Of a DNA stretch of 64,000 nt, positions 55,577 through 64,000 are shown piece by piece. The position numbers and the translations under genes are program-made. This DNA is from Thalassovita mediterranea (GTDB lineage: Bacteria; Pseudomonadota; Alphaproteobacteria; Rhodobacterales; Rhodobacteraceae): assembly GCF_001458435.1 (NCBI RefSeq), contig NZ_CYSF01000005.1, positions 124,001 to 188,000 of the forward strand. The letters are read 5' to 3'. The stretch's first letter is position 1, and every line of letters begins with the position of its first letter. The notes beneath the pieces were generated by a model that was not told the origin of the DNA, did no database searches, and was given only the letters and a program-made list of their open reading frames with translations.

Positions 55577-55870
55577 AAGACAGAGATATGATTCCCCCTC
55601 GCCCGCTGCAATCTTTGGCCCTTCGGGGCAAGGAAAAACCTTTCCACTGTTTCTGTGGATAAGTCTGGTGATAGGTTTTGGGCAACGTCGTTTTTTCGTT
55701 ATTTTTTGCCCATTTTGTTGATTTGCCTAATAATTAGGCGAATATGTAAGTATTTGTAATTTAAAGAAACTTTTTTACACATCAATCAAGCGATTGATAA
55801 TGTTAAACTTTTGGTAACGGCTTAGTAACAGAAACGGCATCCGTGCAAAACTTTGGCACGGAGTCATCTT
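55577..55870. other. AT-rich intergenic region with a DnaA box
   Basis: No gene is seen. TGTGGATAA (55654-55662) is a perfect DnaA box (TTATCCACA on the minus strand). From about 55690 to 55830 the sequence is strikingly AT-rich, including TTTTTTCGTTATTTTTT, the perfect 15-base palindrome GCCTAATAATTAGGC, and ATCAATC-N4-GATTGAT. TTAA-N7-GTAAC near 55804 resembles a CtrA site with one mismatch. Promoters for uvrC or the flanking genes may lie here. An origin-like or regulatory role is possible but unproven. Confidence 0.45.
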
Positions 55871-56653
55871 TTACCCGCGTTTATTGATAATATCGGGGGT
55901 CTGCCAAGCGAGGTGCTGACCGCCGTCAGAACATAGCAATTGCCCTGTAATCGCAGGCGAATCGAGGAAGAAGCCCAGCGCCGCAACGATATCACTGACA
56001 TTGGGGCCACGCTGCAAAATCGAATTGGCGCGTTGTGCATCGAAATGGTCCTGCGCCTGCCGCGCTCCGATCAAGGTGCTGCCCGGCCCGATGGCATTCA
56101 CCCGCACATGAGGGGCCAACGACAGGGCCGTCGTCTGCGTCAGGGTCCACAGCCCCATTTTGGACAGGGTGTATGTCATGAACTCTGGCGTCAGCTTGCG
56201 GACACGCTGATCGACCATGTTGACCACCAGCCCCTGCGCCAGCAGTTCGCCGTTTTCATCGCGGACCGCCTCTGGCACCTGTGCTGCCATTGCCTGAATC
56301 AACAGGAACGGCGCCCGCAGGTTGGAGTTCAAATGCCGGTCCCAGCTGTCGCGGCTGACCGTTTCCAAACGGTCATATTCAAAGACGGAGGCGTTGTTCA
56401 CCAAACAGGTGACAGGGCTATCAAATGCAGCGGCGACGCGAGGGAACAGGCCAGCGGCCTCTTCCTCGATCAACAGGTCTGCCTGAAATGCCTCTGCCTT
56501 GCGGCCCATGGCGCGTGCCTCTGCCACGACCTCGGCGGCCTCAGCGGCGGAGCTGGCGTAATGCACCGCCAGATCATAGCCACGTCCCGCCAAATACAGC
56601 GCCATCGCGCGTCCCAGACGTTTGCCTGCGCCGGTTACCAGTGCAACTGCCAT
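55871..56653 (-). CDS. pteridine reductase-like SDR (FolM/PTR1 type)
   Basis: A 260-residue short-chain reductase. It has the TGxxxRxG motif of pteridine reductases (TGAGKRLG, residues 7-14). The usual catalytic Ser is replaced by Asp148 (NMVDQR), followed by Y161-TLS-K165, the Asp-Tyr-Lys set known from PTR1/FolM. The likely role is NADPH-dependent reduction of dihydrofolate, dihydromonapterin or another pterin. AGGAG precedes the ATG. Exact substrate is inferred. Confidence 0.82.
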   Translation of the reverse strand: MAVALVTGAGKRLGRAMALYLAGRGYDLAVHYASSAAEAAEVVAEARAMGRKAEAFQADLLIEEEAAGLFPRVAAAFDSPVTCLVNNASVFEYDRLETVSRDSWDRHLNSNLRAPFLLIQAMAAQVPEAVRDENGELLAQGLVVNMVDQRVRKLTPEFMTYTLSKMGLWTLTQTTALSLAPHVRVNAIGPGSTLIGARQAQDHFDAQRANSILQRGPNVSDIVAALGFFLDSPAITGQLLCSDGGQHLAWQTPDIINKRG

Positions 56654-56683
56654 CGTGATCTCCTGTCCGCCTGAGATGCGGGA

Positions 56684-57631
56684 TTAGTGCAACGTCGTCA
56701 GCACATAGGCCACATATAGGCCTGTCAGCAAGACACCCCAAAGGCGGGTGATGTTCTGTTTCAGGAATACGAATGGGATCAACAGCAACGTCGCCGCCAA
56801 CATAACCCAAATATCGAACTCCAACAGTTCAGGATCGACAGGGATCGGGCTAACAACAGCGGTCACGCCGATGATGGCCAATAGGTTGAACATGTTCGAC
56901 CCGATCACATTGCCCAGCGCCACGTCCGCCTGACGCCGCAGCACAGCCATAACGGTGGTCGCCAATTCCGGCAGCGAAGTACCAATGGCCACCAGTGTCA
57001 GGCCGATCACTGTTTCGGAAATCCCAAACAGCCGTGCGATGCTGACAGCCCCATCCAAGAGCAGTTCCGCCCCCAAGGGCAAACCGATCAGGCCAAGGCC
57101 CAGATAAACCGTGATTTTCCACCACGGCATATCTGGATCCGCGCCTTCGGGATCTTCCAGATCGTCGTGTTCGCCCATCGCGATGTGTGCACGGGCGTGT
57201 TGCAGCGCCCAGATCAGCGTCATGGTCAACGCCGCCAGCAGGATCAAACCGCTGACCCACGTAAAGGTGCCGCAAAAAGCCAGCACAATGAACAACACGC
57301 TGCCCGCCAGCATCTGCAAGTAGCTGCTGCGGCTTTCGCATTTCGAGGATTGCATGGTCGAAATCAGCGCAGGTACGCCCAGAACCAACAGCACATTGGC
57401 GATGTTGGATCCAATGACATTGCCCAGCGCAATGCCCGGCTTATCCTCAAGCGCGGCGGTGGTTGAAATCAGCAATTCCGGTGCCGAAGTCCCAAAAGCC
57501 ACGATCGTCAGGCTGACAATCAGTGCCGGGATCCCGATACGCAGGGACAGGTTCACCGCCCCTTTCACCAAAGCATCCCCTGCCAGCAGCAGAATAATCA
57601 GCCCCAGCCCCGCATACAGCCATTCGATCAT
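56684..57631 (-). CDS. calcium/sodium antiporter (YrbG-like)
   Basis: A 315-residue CaCA-family antiporter. Two inverted repeats of five helices each carry the alpha-repeat motifs GTSAPELLISTTAAL and IGTSLPELATTVMAVL, each followed by GNVIGSN. An acidic cytoplasmic loop (EHDDLEDPEGADPD) separates the halves. It follows a microprotein gene by 3 bases. Ca2+ or Na+ specificity is inferred from the family. Confidence 0.95.
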   Translation of the reverse strand: MIEWLYAGLGLIILLLAGDALVKGAVNLSLRIGIPALIVSLTIVAFGTSAPELLISTTAALEDKPGIALGNVIGSNIANVLLVLGVPALISTMQSSKCESRSSYLQMLAGSVLFIVLAFCGTFTWVSGLILLAALTMTLIWALQHARAHIAMGEHDDLEDPEGADPDMPWWKITVYLGLGLIGLPLGAELLLDGAVSIARLFGISETVIGLTLVAIGTSLPELATTVMAVLRRQADVALGNVIGSNMFNLLAIIGVTAVVSPIPVDPELLEFDIWVMLAATLLLIPFVFLKQNITRLWGVLLTGLYVAYVLTTLH

Positions 57632-57634
57632 GTC

Positions 57635-57802
57635 TTAGCGCACTCCCTTGGTGCAAGGGCACGGGCCCTTGCCGATCTTGAAACGACCGCAGCGGTTACA
57701 TCTGGCAGATGCCAGCCGCTTTTGGCCGGGGATCTTCACCTTGCCGAACATGGCCAAAACAGCCATCCCGATGAGGAAGAAGGTGATGATCTTAAACAGC
57801 AT
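57635..57802 (-). CDS. zinc-ribbon-like membrane microprotein
   Basis: A 55-residue protein. A hydrophobic helix (FKIITFFLIGMAVLAMFG) is followed by a basic segment with four cysteines as CNRCGRFKIGKGPCPC, a plausible zinc ribbon. It starts 13 bases after the S49 peptidase stop and ends 3 bases before the antiporter start, so the three genes are probably cotranscribed. The family is not named here and its function is unknown. Confidence 0.72.
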   Translation of the reverse strand: MLFKIITFFLIGMAVLAMFGKVKIPGQKRLASARCNRCGRFKIGKGPCPCTKGVR

Positions 57803-57815
57803 TCCCGTTCCCGCC

Positions 57816-58619
57816 TTACAACCCGAAGCGCGCATAGGCAGCGCGCTCTTCCAGAAGGCCCGCCGCATCTTGCGCAAACTGCATGCCAAAGCGTGACATC
57901 CATCCCCGTTTGCGGCCATAGACCATAAAGCGCACCTTGTCGCCATAGATCTCTTTGAGTTTCGGGGTGACGTGACCGACACCATCAATCAAACCCAGCG
58001 CTTGCGCCTTTTCTGCCATCCAGACTCGACCTGTAAATAGATCGGGATCGTCCGTCAGGCGCGCACCTCGGCGGTCTTTGACGTACCCCTCAAAAACGGC
58101 ATGCATATCGCCCAGAATTTCCTTTAGCCGCTCAACATCCTCGGCCTTTTCAGGCAAGAAGGGGTCCAGCATCGATTTCGATTTGACCGATGTGTAGACG
58201 CGCCGCTCGACGCCGTGACGGTTCAACAATTCATGTGCGCCAAAACCAGCAGAGATCACCCCAATAGACCCAATGATCGAGGCGGGATCGGCATAGATGT
58301 CGTCCGCGGCGGCCGCCAACCAGTAGCCGCCAGAGGCCGCCACATCCTCAACGAAGGCATGAACGGGCACTTTCTTTTCATCCGCCAGACGTCGCACACG
58401 CGCCGCAATAAGCGAGGATTGCACAGGCGATCCACCGGGCGAGTTGACAACCAGCGCAACCGCTTGCGGTTTGCCCTTACGAAAAGCGCGTTCGATCAAC
58501 GGCCCCATCGCTGCGTCGTTCAACGGCGCACGATCGCCCGTCGCGATCATGCCCTGCATACGAATAACCGCGACACGGGGGCGTTTTGAGGTGAATGGCA
58601 ATTTCATCATGTTGTTCAT
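57816..58619 (-). CDS. sppA: S49 family signal peptide peptidase (SppA-like)
   Basis: A 267-residue Ser-Lys peptidase. The motif VNSPGGSP forms the oxyanion region, the nucleophile is Ser96 (VAASGGYWLAAAADDIYAD) and the general base is Lys146 or Lys148 (VYTSVKSKSMLDPF). It degrades cleaved signal peptides in or near the membrane. The short form resembles SppA36K. The ATG at 58619 is chosen; a second ATG at 58607 would also do. No clear transmembrane helix is seen. Confidence 0.9.
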   Translation of the reverse strand: MNNMMKLPFTSKRPRVAVIRMQGMIATGDRAPLNDAAMGPLIERAFRKGKPQAVALVVNSPGGSPVQSSLIAARVRRLADEKKVPVHAFVEDVAASGGYWLAAAADDIYADPASIIGSIGVISAGFGAHELLNRHGVERRVYTSVKSKSMLDPFLPEKAEDVERLKEILGDMHAVFEGYVKDRRGARLTDDPDLFTGRVWMAEKAQALGLIDGVGHVTPKLKEIYGDKVRFMVYGRKRGWMSRFGMQFAQDAAGLLEERAAYARFGL

Positions 58620-58772
58620 GTAGAGGTGTGACCGCTGCCGAACAAGGGAAGCGCTGTGCCTGTTCCCGCATTCGTGACGGAAAAAACGCATTCCATTCCC
58701 TGCACCATAAGGCGGCCTACACCATAGATAACCCTGTTTTATGGACCCACGTCTAACCGATAGGACCCTGGT

Positions 58773-59423
58773 TTAACCGGCCAGCATCTTAAGGCCCTGC
58801 GTTACGTCCGACCGCACCGCCAACCGCAGCCCGGGTTCATCCCCTGCCTTTAGCGCGGCGATGATCAGGCGGTGAAAGTGCGGCGGTTCTGTACGGCGCA
58901 GGCGCCCATAAAGGGCACGCATCGTCGGGCCCAGCTGCAGCCAGACCGTTTCCGCCATTGCCAGCATCGCGGGCGCCTGTGCCCGCAGATAAAGCGTGCG
59001 GTGAAATTCCAGATTGGTGCGGATGTAGGCCACCGCATCCTTACGATCGACCGCATCAGAAATAGCGCCATTGATCGTCTGCAATCGGTCAATCAGTGCC
59101 ATATGCGCACGCGGCAGGGCACGGCTGGCCAGTTCGACCTCGATCAGGCTACGCAGGGCGGCCAGTTCTTCGATCCGTTCGTTGCTAAGTTCCGGGGTGG
59201 CAACCCGCCCCGATGTAGACAGCGTCAGCGCGCCTTCGGCCACCAGACGGCGCACCGCTTCGCGGGCGGGGGTCATCGACACCTCAAACTCTGCCCCGAT
59301 ACCTCGCAGGGTCAGGGCAGCGCCTGGTCCAATCTCACCGTGCATGATTCGACTGCGTAGCCCGCGATAGACGCGGTCATGGGCCGATGTCGGGGTGGCT
59401 TCGGATCTGGAATTAATCAACAT
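58773..59423 (-). CDS. GntR-family regulator with FCD domain
   Basis: A 216-residue regulator. The N-terminal wHTH (DRVYRGLRSRIMHGEIGPGAALTLRGIGAEFEVSMTPAREAVRRL) is followed by a helical FCD ligand domain (EELAALRSLIEVELASRALPRA...NLEFHRTLYLRAQAPAML). FadR-subfamily proteins sense carboxylic acids. No obvious target gene is adjacent on the same strand; it may act elsewhere. Confidence 0.92.
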   Translation of the reverse strand: MLINSRSEATPTSAHDRVYRGLRSRIMHGEIGPGAALTLRGIGAEFEVSMTPAREAVRRLVAEGALTLSTSGRVATPELSNERIEELAALRSLIEVELASRALPRAHMALIDRLQTINGAISDAVDRKDAVAYIRTNLEFHRTLYLRAQAPAMLAMAETVWLQLGPTMRALYGRLRRTEPPHFHRLIIAALKAGDEPGLRLAVRSDVTQGLKMLAG

Positions 59424-59475
59424 GCTTCCATGTGATCACAAATGGACACAACGTCAATTCACATTCGCGACCCGT

Positions 59476-60201
59476 TTAGTCGCCAAAACGGTATCGGTGT
59501 AGCGACGCGCCATTGTCGCGCAGCCATTGGCGGGCGGGCTGATACTCCCCGTACAACTCACGCACCTGATTCCAGAAGGCGGGCGAGTGATCCATGTGCC
59601 GCAAATGCGCCACCTCATGGGCCGCGACATATTCCAGCACCTCCATCGGGGCCATGACCAGACGCCACGAATACATCAACACACCCGCCGAAGAACACGA
59701 TCCCCAGCGCGAGCGTGTGTCACGCAACGAGATGCGGCTATAAGGCCGTTTCAGATCCGCGGCATAACGATCAGAGGCTGCAGCCAGTTGATCCCGCGCG
59801 AGCGTTTTAAGAAAGGCCGCAACGCGGCGCCCAGCCGTTTCGGGATTGCCCGGCACCTGCAGCGCCCCGTCCGCGACCCGAATGCCGCGCCCCTGCCCCG
59901 CAACAATCGCATGGGGCGTGCCGTAGATCGGCAGGCTGACACCCAGCGCCACGTCACACACATCAGGCCGATTGCCGATCTGGCGGCGCAGCCAATCCGC
60001 CTTCTCTTGGGCAAAGGCCAGCCCTTCGCGATCCGACACCCCGCGCGGCAGCGTCAGCGTGACCCGCGAATCCAACCCCGAAACCCGCAGCGACAACCGC
60101 CGCGCCTGCGCGGACCGACGTAGATGCACCGTGACCGGCGGATCACCGTCCAGCACATAAGCGGTCTGAGGGGCCGCTTTGTCACCTTTCTGCTTGGGCA
60201 T
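59476..60201 (-). CDS. YgjP-type (M48/DUF45) metallopeptidase
   Basis: A 241-residue protein. The zinc site is H195-E196-VA-H199 in AAHEVAHLRHMDHSPAFW, preceded by the family signature RDTRSRWGSCSSAGVLMYSWRLVMAP. The N-terminal 110 residues are a beta-rich segment that is usual in the family. The start at 60201 (MPKQKGDKAAPQT) avoids overlap with the divergent neighbour. The physiological substrate is unknown. Confidence 0.9.
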   Translation of the reverse strand: MPKQKGDKAAPQTAYVLDGDPPVTVHLRRSAQARRLSLRVSGLDSRVTLTLPRGVSDREGLAFAQEKADWLRRQIGNRPDVCDVALGVSLPIYGTPHAIVAGQGRGIRVADGALQVPGNPETAGRRVAAFLKTLARDQLAAASDRYAADLKRPYSRISLRDTRSRWGSCSSAGVLMYSWRLVMAPMEVLEYVAAHEVAHLRHMDHSPAFWNQVRELYGEYQPARQWLRDNGASLHRYRFGD

Positions 60202-60297
60202 GAGCCGCCTATCCTTTAAAGCCTTTGACACGCACAGCCTGTTATGGCAGGTGCCCCTGATTGTCGACAAGACCACGTGAATTGAGAGGGATCCCTG

Positions 60298-60618
60298 ATG
60301 CCCAAAGAAGAATGGGGTGTAAAGCGCGTCTGCCCCACCACCGGCAAGCGCTTTTATGACCTGAACAAAGACCCGATCGTCAGCCCCTACACCGGCGAGA
60401 TCGTGGAAACCGAAGCCACCAAGAGCCGCATGATCGCTGCGGATGCAGAGGATGCATCGGCAAAGAAAGCGTCCAAGGACAACGTCGAATCCGATGATGA
60501 TCTGCTGGATGATGACAACGTCGATGTGGAACTGGATGACGACCTGCTGGATGATGAGGATGACGATAACGTCTCCCTCGACGAACTGGCCGACGTTCCT
60601 GCCGAAGACGACGAATAA
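60298..60618 (+). CDS. TIGR02300 family protein with acidic tail
   Basis: A 106-residue protein. The N-terminal segment (MPKEEWGVKRVCPTTGKRFYDLNKDPIVSPYTGE) is the conserved core of TIGR02300, a family of unknown function found in alphaproteobacteria. The C-terminal half is a low-complexity acidic stretch with two similar DDDLLDD runs. GAGAGGG precedes the ATG. A tRNA-Ala gene follows. Confidence 0.9.
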   Translation: MPKEEWGVKRVCPTTGKRFYDLNKDPIVSPYTGEIVETEATKSRMIAADAEDASAKKASKDNVESDDDLLDDDNVDVELDDDLLDDEDDDNVSLDELADVPAEDDE

Positions 60619-60728
60619 AAAATTTCCGCGGGTGGAATTTTCCGCTTGCACCCACCCGCGGGAGCCACTAGATAGCGCTGCACAGGCCAACACGGTCTGA
60701 CACACAAGTCTAAACGACTTGGGAAATT

Positions 60729-60804
60729 GGGGCCTTAGCTCAGCTGGGAGAGCGCCTGCATGGCATGCAGGAGGTCAGCGGTTCGATCCCGCTAGGCTCC
60801 ACCA
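60729..60804 (+). tRNA. tRNA-Ala (anticodon GGC)
   Basis: A 76-base cloverleaf. The acceptor stem pairs GGGGCCT with AGGCTCC, with an encoded CCA end. The D loop is TAGCTCAGCTGGGAGAGC, the anticodon stem-loop CCTGC-ATGGCAT-GCAGG gives GGC, and the T arm is GCGG-TTCGATC-CCGC. No repeat of the 3' end is seen nearby, so no integrated element is evident. Confidence 0.97.
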
Positions 60805-61157
60805 AATTCCCTTCCCTCTCTAAAAATTATATCACCTACACACAACGCGTAAGCAATTTTGCACTGTTGATTTGCTGTGCTGCCCTGCGCTGCCATTCAC
60901 CGCATCGTGAGGCAAAATTTTCTTGCGTTCGGATCTTTGCAAGACGCGAATCACTTGGCGCAGGACGCTCAGCGTCGCGACAAGAGCGGACCTAAATCCG
61001 TATAATCCGCACAAAACAGCCTAAGTTTTCAAAAAAACTATAAAATATCTGTATTTAGGTCGTTTATTTGACTCGAGAGCGTCTTAACAAAACGACGAAA
61101 TCGCTTATCCTACCTTCGGATCGGGTTGGTGCCTGCTGCGCCGGGGTTTTACAGAAA
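60805..61157 (+). promoter_or_regulatory. intergenic region upstream of the hybrid kinase
   Basis: No gene is supported. A TATAAT hexamer is at 61001-61006; a weak GCGACA sits 18 bases upstream. A further AT-rich stretch (TTTTCAAAAAAACTATAAAA) is near 61030-61050. A TTG at 61068 would extend the kinase frame, but no ribosome site supports it. Confidence 0.3.
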
Positions 61158-63800
61158 ATGAGGTACGAGCTGTCTAAGCCGTTCAACCCAGAAGACACCC
61201 ACAGACGCCCCGTGGGTCAACGCACCGCTTCGGATGATGCCGGTGGCGCTGAAGGTTTGGCCAATGACCCGTCCCTAACCCCCGAAGAAATCGACCACAA
61301 AGCGCTGCGCGTTCTCAATTCGTTTGCGATCGAATTGATGAAAATCCCGTCCAAAGCAGAACTGGCCTGGTACGTTGCCCGCGAAGTGGTTGCGCGCCTG
61401 GGCTTCAGCGATTGCGTTGTTTATTACACCCAGCCCGACGGGAAAAACCTACGCCAGATGGCCGCCCTGGGTGATGTGAAAAACCCCCGCCTCACCGAAA
61501 TTATCAATCCGCTGATCATTCCGTTCGGGCGGGGTGTCACCGGTAGCGTCGCCCAAACCGGCGAAGCGGAACTGATCAACGATCTGTTGGCCGACCCACG
61601 CTACATCCCTGATGTGATCCCAGCACGGTCTGAAATCTGTGTACCGATCAAAATTGGCGATCGCGTTCTGGGGGTCATCGATTCAGAAGATTCCGCACGC
61701 GACCACTACAGCGATTGGCATCTGGAACAGCTGGAAACCGTTGCAGCAATGATGGCTGCGCGAATCAACCTGCTGGAAAAAGACCGTAGTCGCGAACTGG
61801 CACAGCAACTGCGCCACAGCGAATCCCGGTTCCGCGATTTCACCGAAACAGCCACCGATTGGGTTTGGGAAACGGACGCAGACCACACATTCCGTTTCGT
61901 TTCCGGCAGTCTGGCGCTGGGGGCGAACACTGGGTTGAACGCCTCTGAATTGCTGGGCCAAAATTGCCGCGTGCTGGGCGCCAAACGTATGCATCGCGAT
62001 CGCGAAGCCGATCTGCTGCATCAACTGGAAACCCACGAAGACTTCAAACAGATCCGCTACTCTCTCACTCAACCGGATGGATCGCCACGAATCATGCGGA
62101 TCAGCGGCAAGCCGCTGTTTGACAGCAAGGGGGCCTTCAAGGGCTATCGCGGCACCGGCGTTGACGTCACCGAACAAGAGCTGACACACGAACGGCTGAC
62201 CACGCTTTATCGTGTGTTTGACTCTCTGCCCGAACCAATTGCGGTCTTTGACAACAACGATTGCATTTCCTTTACCAACGTCGCCTTCAAGGAAATGCAC
62301 GCCGAAGCGCCGCATACGATCCGGCATGGGATTCCGTTCCACGACCATGTGCGCGCACTGGCGAATTGCGGATACATCACCGATGTAGAAGGTGACCTGA
62401 ATGACTGGGTCACCGAAACAGTCGAACGACACCGTAATCCAGACGGCATCTTTGAATTCCACCGCGAAGGACAGGGTTGGTTCCAGGCCAACGAAAAGAA
62501 ACTGCCCAACGGGTATCAGGTTCTGCTGCTGACCCGCATTGACGGCTTGAAAGAGGTCGAACGCGATCTGATCGCAGCCCGCGAGGCAGCGGATGCCGCA
62601 AACGTGGCAAAATCGGAATTCTTGGCCAACATGAGCCATGAAATCCGCACGCCGATGAACGGCATTATTGGTTTGACCGAACTGCTGCGCCGCCATCTGT
62701 CAGAACCCGAACTGGTTCATAAGGCCGAAACAATCGCACAATCGGGCAATGCGCTGCTGCGGATCATCGACGATATCCTCGACTTCTCCAAGATCGAGGC
62801 GCGCATGTTGGACATCGAATGGCACCCATGCCGATTTGCGCCAACCCTACGCCAACTGGCCGAGGTTTATCACCCGCTTGCCTCTGACAAAGGGCTTAGC
62901 CTGTCCCTTGATGTGGCACCGGGCATTGCGCCTGTTGTCTCATTGGACGAAGGGCGCCTGCGCCAGATCCTGTCAAACCTGCTTAGCAACGCAATCAAAT
63001 TCACCCCATCCGAATCCGCCGGTAGACGGGGGGCGATTCAGATCAGCGCCAGCCGGAACGCGGATGGGCAACTGCAGGTTGACGTGATCGACAACGGCAT
63101 TGGCATCTCACCCGAAGCGGCGGCCAAGGTCTTTGATCCATTTTCGCAGGCAGAAAGCAACACAACACGCCGCTTCGGCGGCACCGGTCTGGGTCTGTCG
63201 ATCAGCCGCAATCTGGCTGAATTGATGGGGGGTGGTCTAACCCACATCCCGCGCGACATCGGCAGCCAGTTCCGTGTCGTTCTGCCCTATGAACCACTGT
63301 CGGACGATACTGCGCCAGATCCGACACTGCCCGAAATCACCCAATTCAGCGCCCTACCCACGGCAGAGCCCCTGACGCCCAAAGCCAACGCAGACACACC
63401 GCCCGCGGGTGAAGCACGCATTCTTGTTGTAGAGGACAACCAGATCAACTTGATGGTGATCTCCAAACAGCTAGAAACGCTGGGCCATTCCGCCATCTTG
63501 GCAAGCGACGGCAAACGTGGGCTTGAACTATGGCAGGCAGGTCAGTTTGATTTGGTGCTGACCGATTGCCACATGCCGGAAATGGACGGCTATGATCTGT
63601 CTCGTGAAATCCGCCGTATCGAACAAGAAACAGGCCGTGAACCCTGCCAGATCATCGCAATCACCGCGAACGCTTTGAAAAGCGAAGAAAGCAAATGCCT
63701 GGACGCGGGGATGGATTCGTTCCTGGCCAAACCTGTCCGCCTGAACCAGCTGCGTGATGTCCTACATAGCTGCACCAACGGCGAAGCGTCAGAAAACTGA
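61158..63800 (+). CDS. cytoplasmic hybrid histidine kinase (GAF-PAS-PAS-HisKA-ATPase-REC)
   Basis: An 880-residue kinase without transmembrane helices. Residues 50-205 form a GAF domain ([30 protein letters not shown]). PAS domains follow at about 220-340 and 345-460. The HisKA site is H494 (NMSHEIRTP). ATPase boxes are NLLSNAIKF (607-615), DNGIGI (645-650) and GGTGLGL (674-680). The receiver domain (754-870) has the phospho-Asp D803. ATG at 61158 is the first ATG; ribosome site is weak. The signal sensed is unknown; no cognate regulator is adjacent. Confidence 0.93.
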   Translation: MRYELSKPFNPEDTHRRPVGQRTASDDAGGAEGLANDPSLTPEEIDHKALRVLNSFAIELMKIPSKAELAWYVAREVVARLGFSDCVVYYTQPDGKNLRQMAALGDVKNPRLTEIINPLIIPFGRGVTGSVAQTGEAELINDLLADPRYIPDVIPARSEICVPIKIGDRVLGVIDSEDSARDHYSDWHLEQLETVAAMMAARINLLEKDRSRELAQQLRHSESRFRDFTETATDWVWETDADHTFRFVSGSLALGANTGLNASELLGQNCRVLGAKRMHRDREADLLHQLETHEDFKQIRYSLTQPDGSPRIMRISGKPLFDSKGAFKGYRGTGVDVTEQELTHERLTTLYRVFDSLPEPIAVFDNNDCISFTNVAFKEMHAEAPHTIRHGIPFHDHVRALANCGYITDVEGDLNDWVTETVERHRNPDGIFEFHREGQGWFQANEKKLPNGYQVLLLTRIDGLKEVERDLIAAREAADAANVAKSEFLANMSHEIRTPMNGIIGLTELLRRHLSEPELVHKAETIAQSGNALLRIIDDILDFSKIEARMLDIEWHPCRFAPTLRQLAEVYHPLASDKGLSLSLDVAPGIAPVVSLDEGRLRQILSNLLSNAIKFTPSESAGRRGAIQISASRNADGQLQVDVIDNGIGISPEAAAKVFDPFSQAESNTTRRFGGTGLGLSISRNLAELMGGGLTHIPRDIGSQFRVVLPYEPLSDDTAPDPTLPEITQFSALPTAEPLTPKANADTPPAGEARILVVEDNQINLMVISKQLETLGHSAILASDGKRGLELWQAGQFDLVLTDCHMPEMDGYDLSREIRRIEQETGREPCQIIAITANALKSEESKCLDAGMDSFLAKPVRLNQLRDVLHSCTNGEASEN

Positions 63801-63902
63801 CACGACCGGCTGCTCAAAACACGCTGAAAAAATAGGAAAATCAGAGGCGAGCCCGATTTCGGCCTGCCCGTCCTGATTTGCGTCGAAATCTCGCCACATT
63901 GG

Positions 63903-63910
63903 TTAACCAT
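63903..63910 (+). promoter_or_regulatory. CtrA-like half-site before the last gene start
   Basis: TTAACCAT, the same octamer as at 45937, lies 78 bases before the start codon at 63988. The region 63801-63987 contains no gene. Confidence 0.3.
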
Positions 63911-63987
63911 GCTTACCCTTGGCCCATAACGGGCTTGGGACACGCGGTGACATGGGGATGGCACCGCGACGCAAAGGACCGGGGACA

Positions 63988-64000
63988 ATGAAACTACTCG
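63988..64000 (+). CDS. start of a gene cut by the window end
   Basis: ATGAAACTACTCG (M-K-L-L) is preceded by GGACCGGGGACA, an acceptable ribosome site. Only four codons are visible, so nothing can be said about the product, though an MKLL start is common in exported proteins. Confidence 0.4.

Noticed and set aside
60765-60995. 76-codon open frame overlapping the tRNA-Ala 3' half
   Set aside because: It begins inside a functional tRNA gene and has no support downstream.
60729-61157. Integrated element at tRNA-Ala
   Set aside because: No integrase and no duplicated tRNA 3' end is visible in the window.

Overview
The window looks like a chromosomal segment of a marine Roseobacter-group alphaproteobacterium (Rhodobacteraceae). 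The evidence is the gene content and order: an F0-only atpIBEXF operon with a b' subunit, a cbb3 oxidase ccoNOQP/ccoGHIS cluster beside fnrL and hemN, a TIGR02300-family gene, mipZ, bluB, TrmD with an N-terminal extension, and GC-rich codon use throughout. No phage, insertion sequence or CRISPR array was seen. These taxonomic statements rest on recognition of families, not on a database search.

Layout. 0-9.5 kb: an Lrp regulator divergent from a LysE exporter, accA, hemF, an SDR lacking its catalytic lysine, an RsmC-like methyltransferase, clpS, a HAD hydrolase, a cupin-type XRE regulator with a likely operator, a GNAT and a SPOR-tailed D,D-carboxypeptidase. 9.5-22 kb: the microaerobic respiration block, ccoGHIS and ccoNOQP (separated by a LysR gene), a universal stress protein, fnrL and hemN, tied together by four FNR-type palindromes. 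22-28.6 kb: the yejABEF peptide importer and a membrane-anchored cytochrome c. 28.7-35 kb: pheA, a GNAT, the ATP synthase F0 operon, an ArsR regulator, a DMT exporter and a LysR.

35-46 kb: a long plus-strand translation/SRP block: ffh, a lipoprotein, two tandem related GNATs, chorismate mutase, rpsP, bluB, rimM, a sulfotransferase-like gene, trmD, then a VOC-membrane fusion, a YegP-like protein and a LuxR solo before rplS and rpmE. 46-50.7 kb: yceI, mipZ, a metallo-beta-lactamase-fold hydrolase, an HpcH/HpaI aldolase, then moaE, moaD and pgsA on the minus strand. 50.7-55.6 kb: a hybrid histidine kinase overlapping the gene for a small exported protein resembling the sulfite-oxidase (molybdopterin-binding) fold, placed between uvrC and pgsA-moaDE. 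This is the best candidate here for a little-described signalling system. 55.6-64 kb: an AT-rich gap with a perfect DnaA box, a FolM/PTR1-type reductase, a Na/Ca antiporter, a zinc-ribbon microprotein, an S49 peptidase, a GntR regulator, a YgjP-type metallopeptidase, a TIGR02300 protein, tRNA-Ala(GGC), a second hybrid histidine kinase, and the first codons of a gene cut by the window end.

How it works together. The central theme is adaptation to low oxygen: FnrL should sense oxygen through an Fe-S cluster and act at sites upstream of ccoN, ccoG, uspA and fnrL/hemN, so that the high-affinity oxidase, its maturation factors and oxygen-independent haem synthesis rise together, while hemF serves aerobic haem synthesis. 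The rest is mostly housekeeping (ribosome, SRP, ATP synthase, fatty acid and phospholipid synthesis, molybdopterin, DNA repair) with accessory genes interleaved into otherwise conserved operons.
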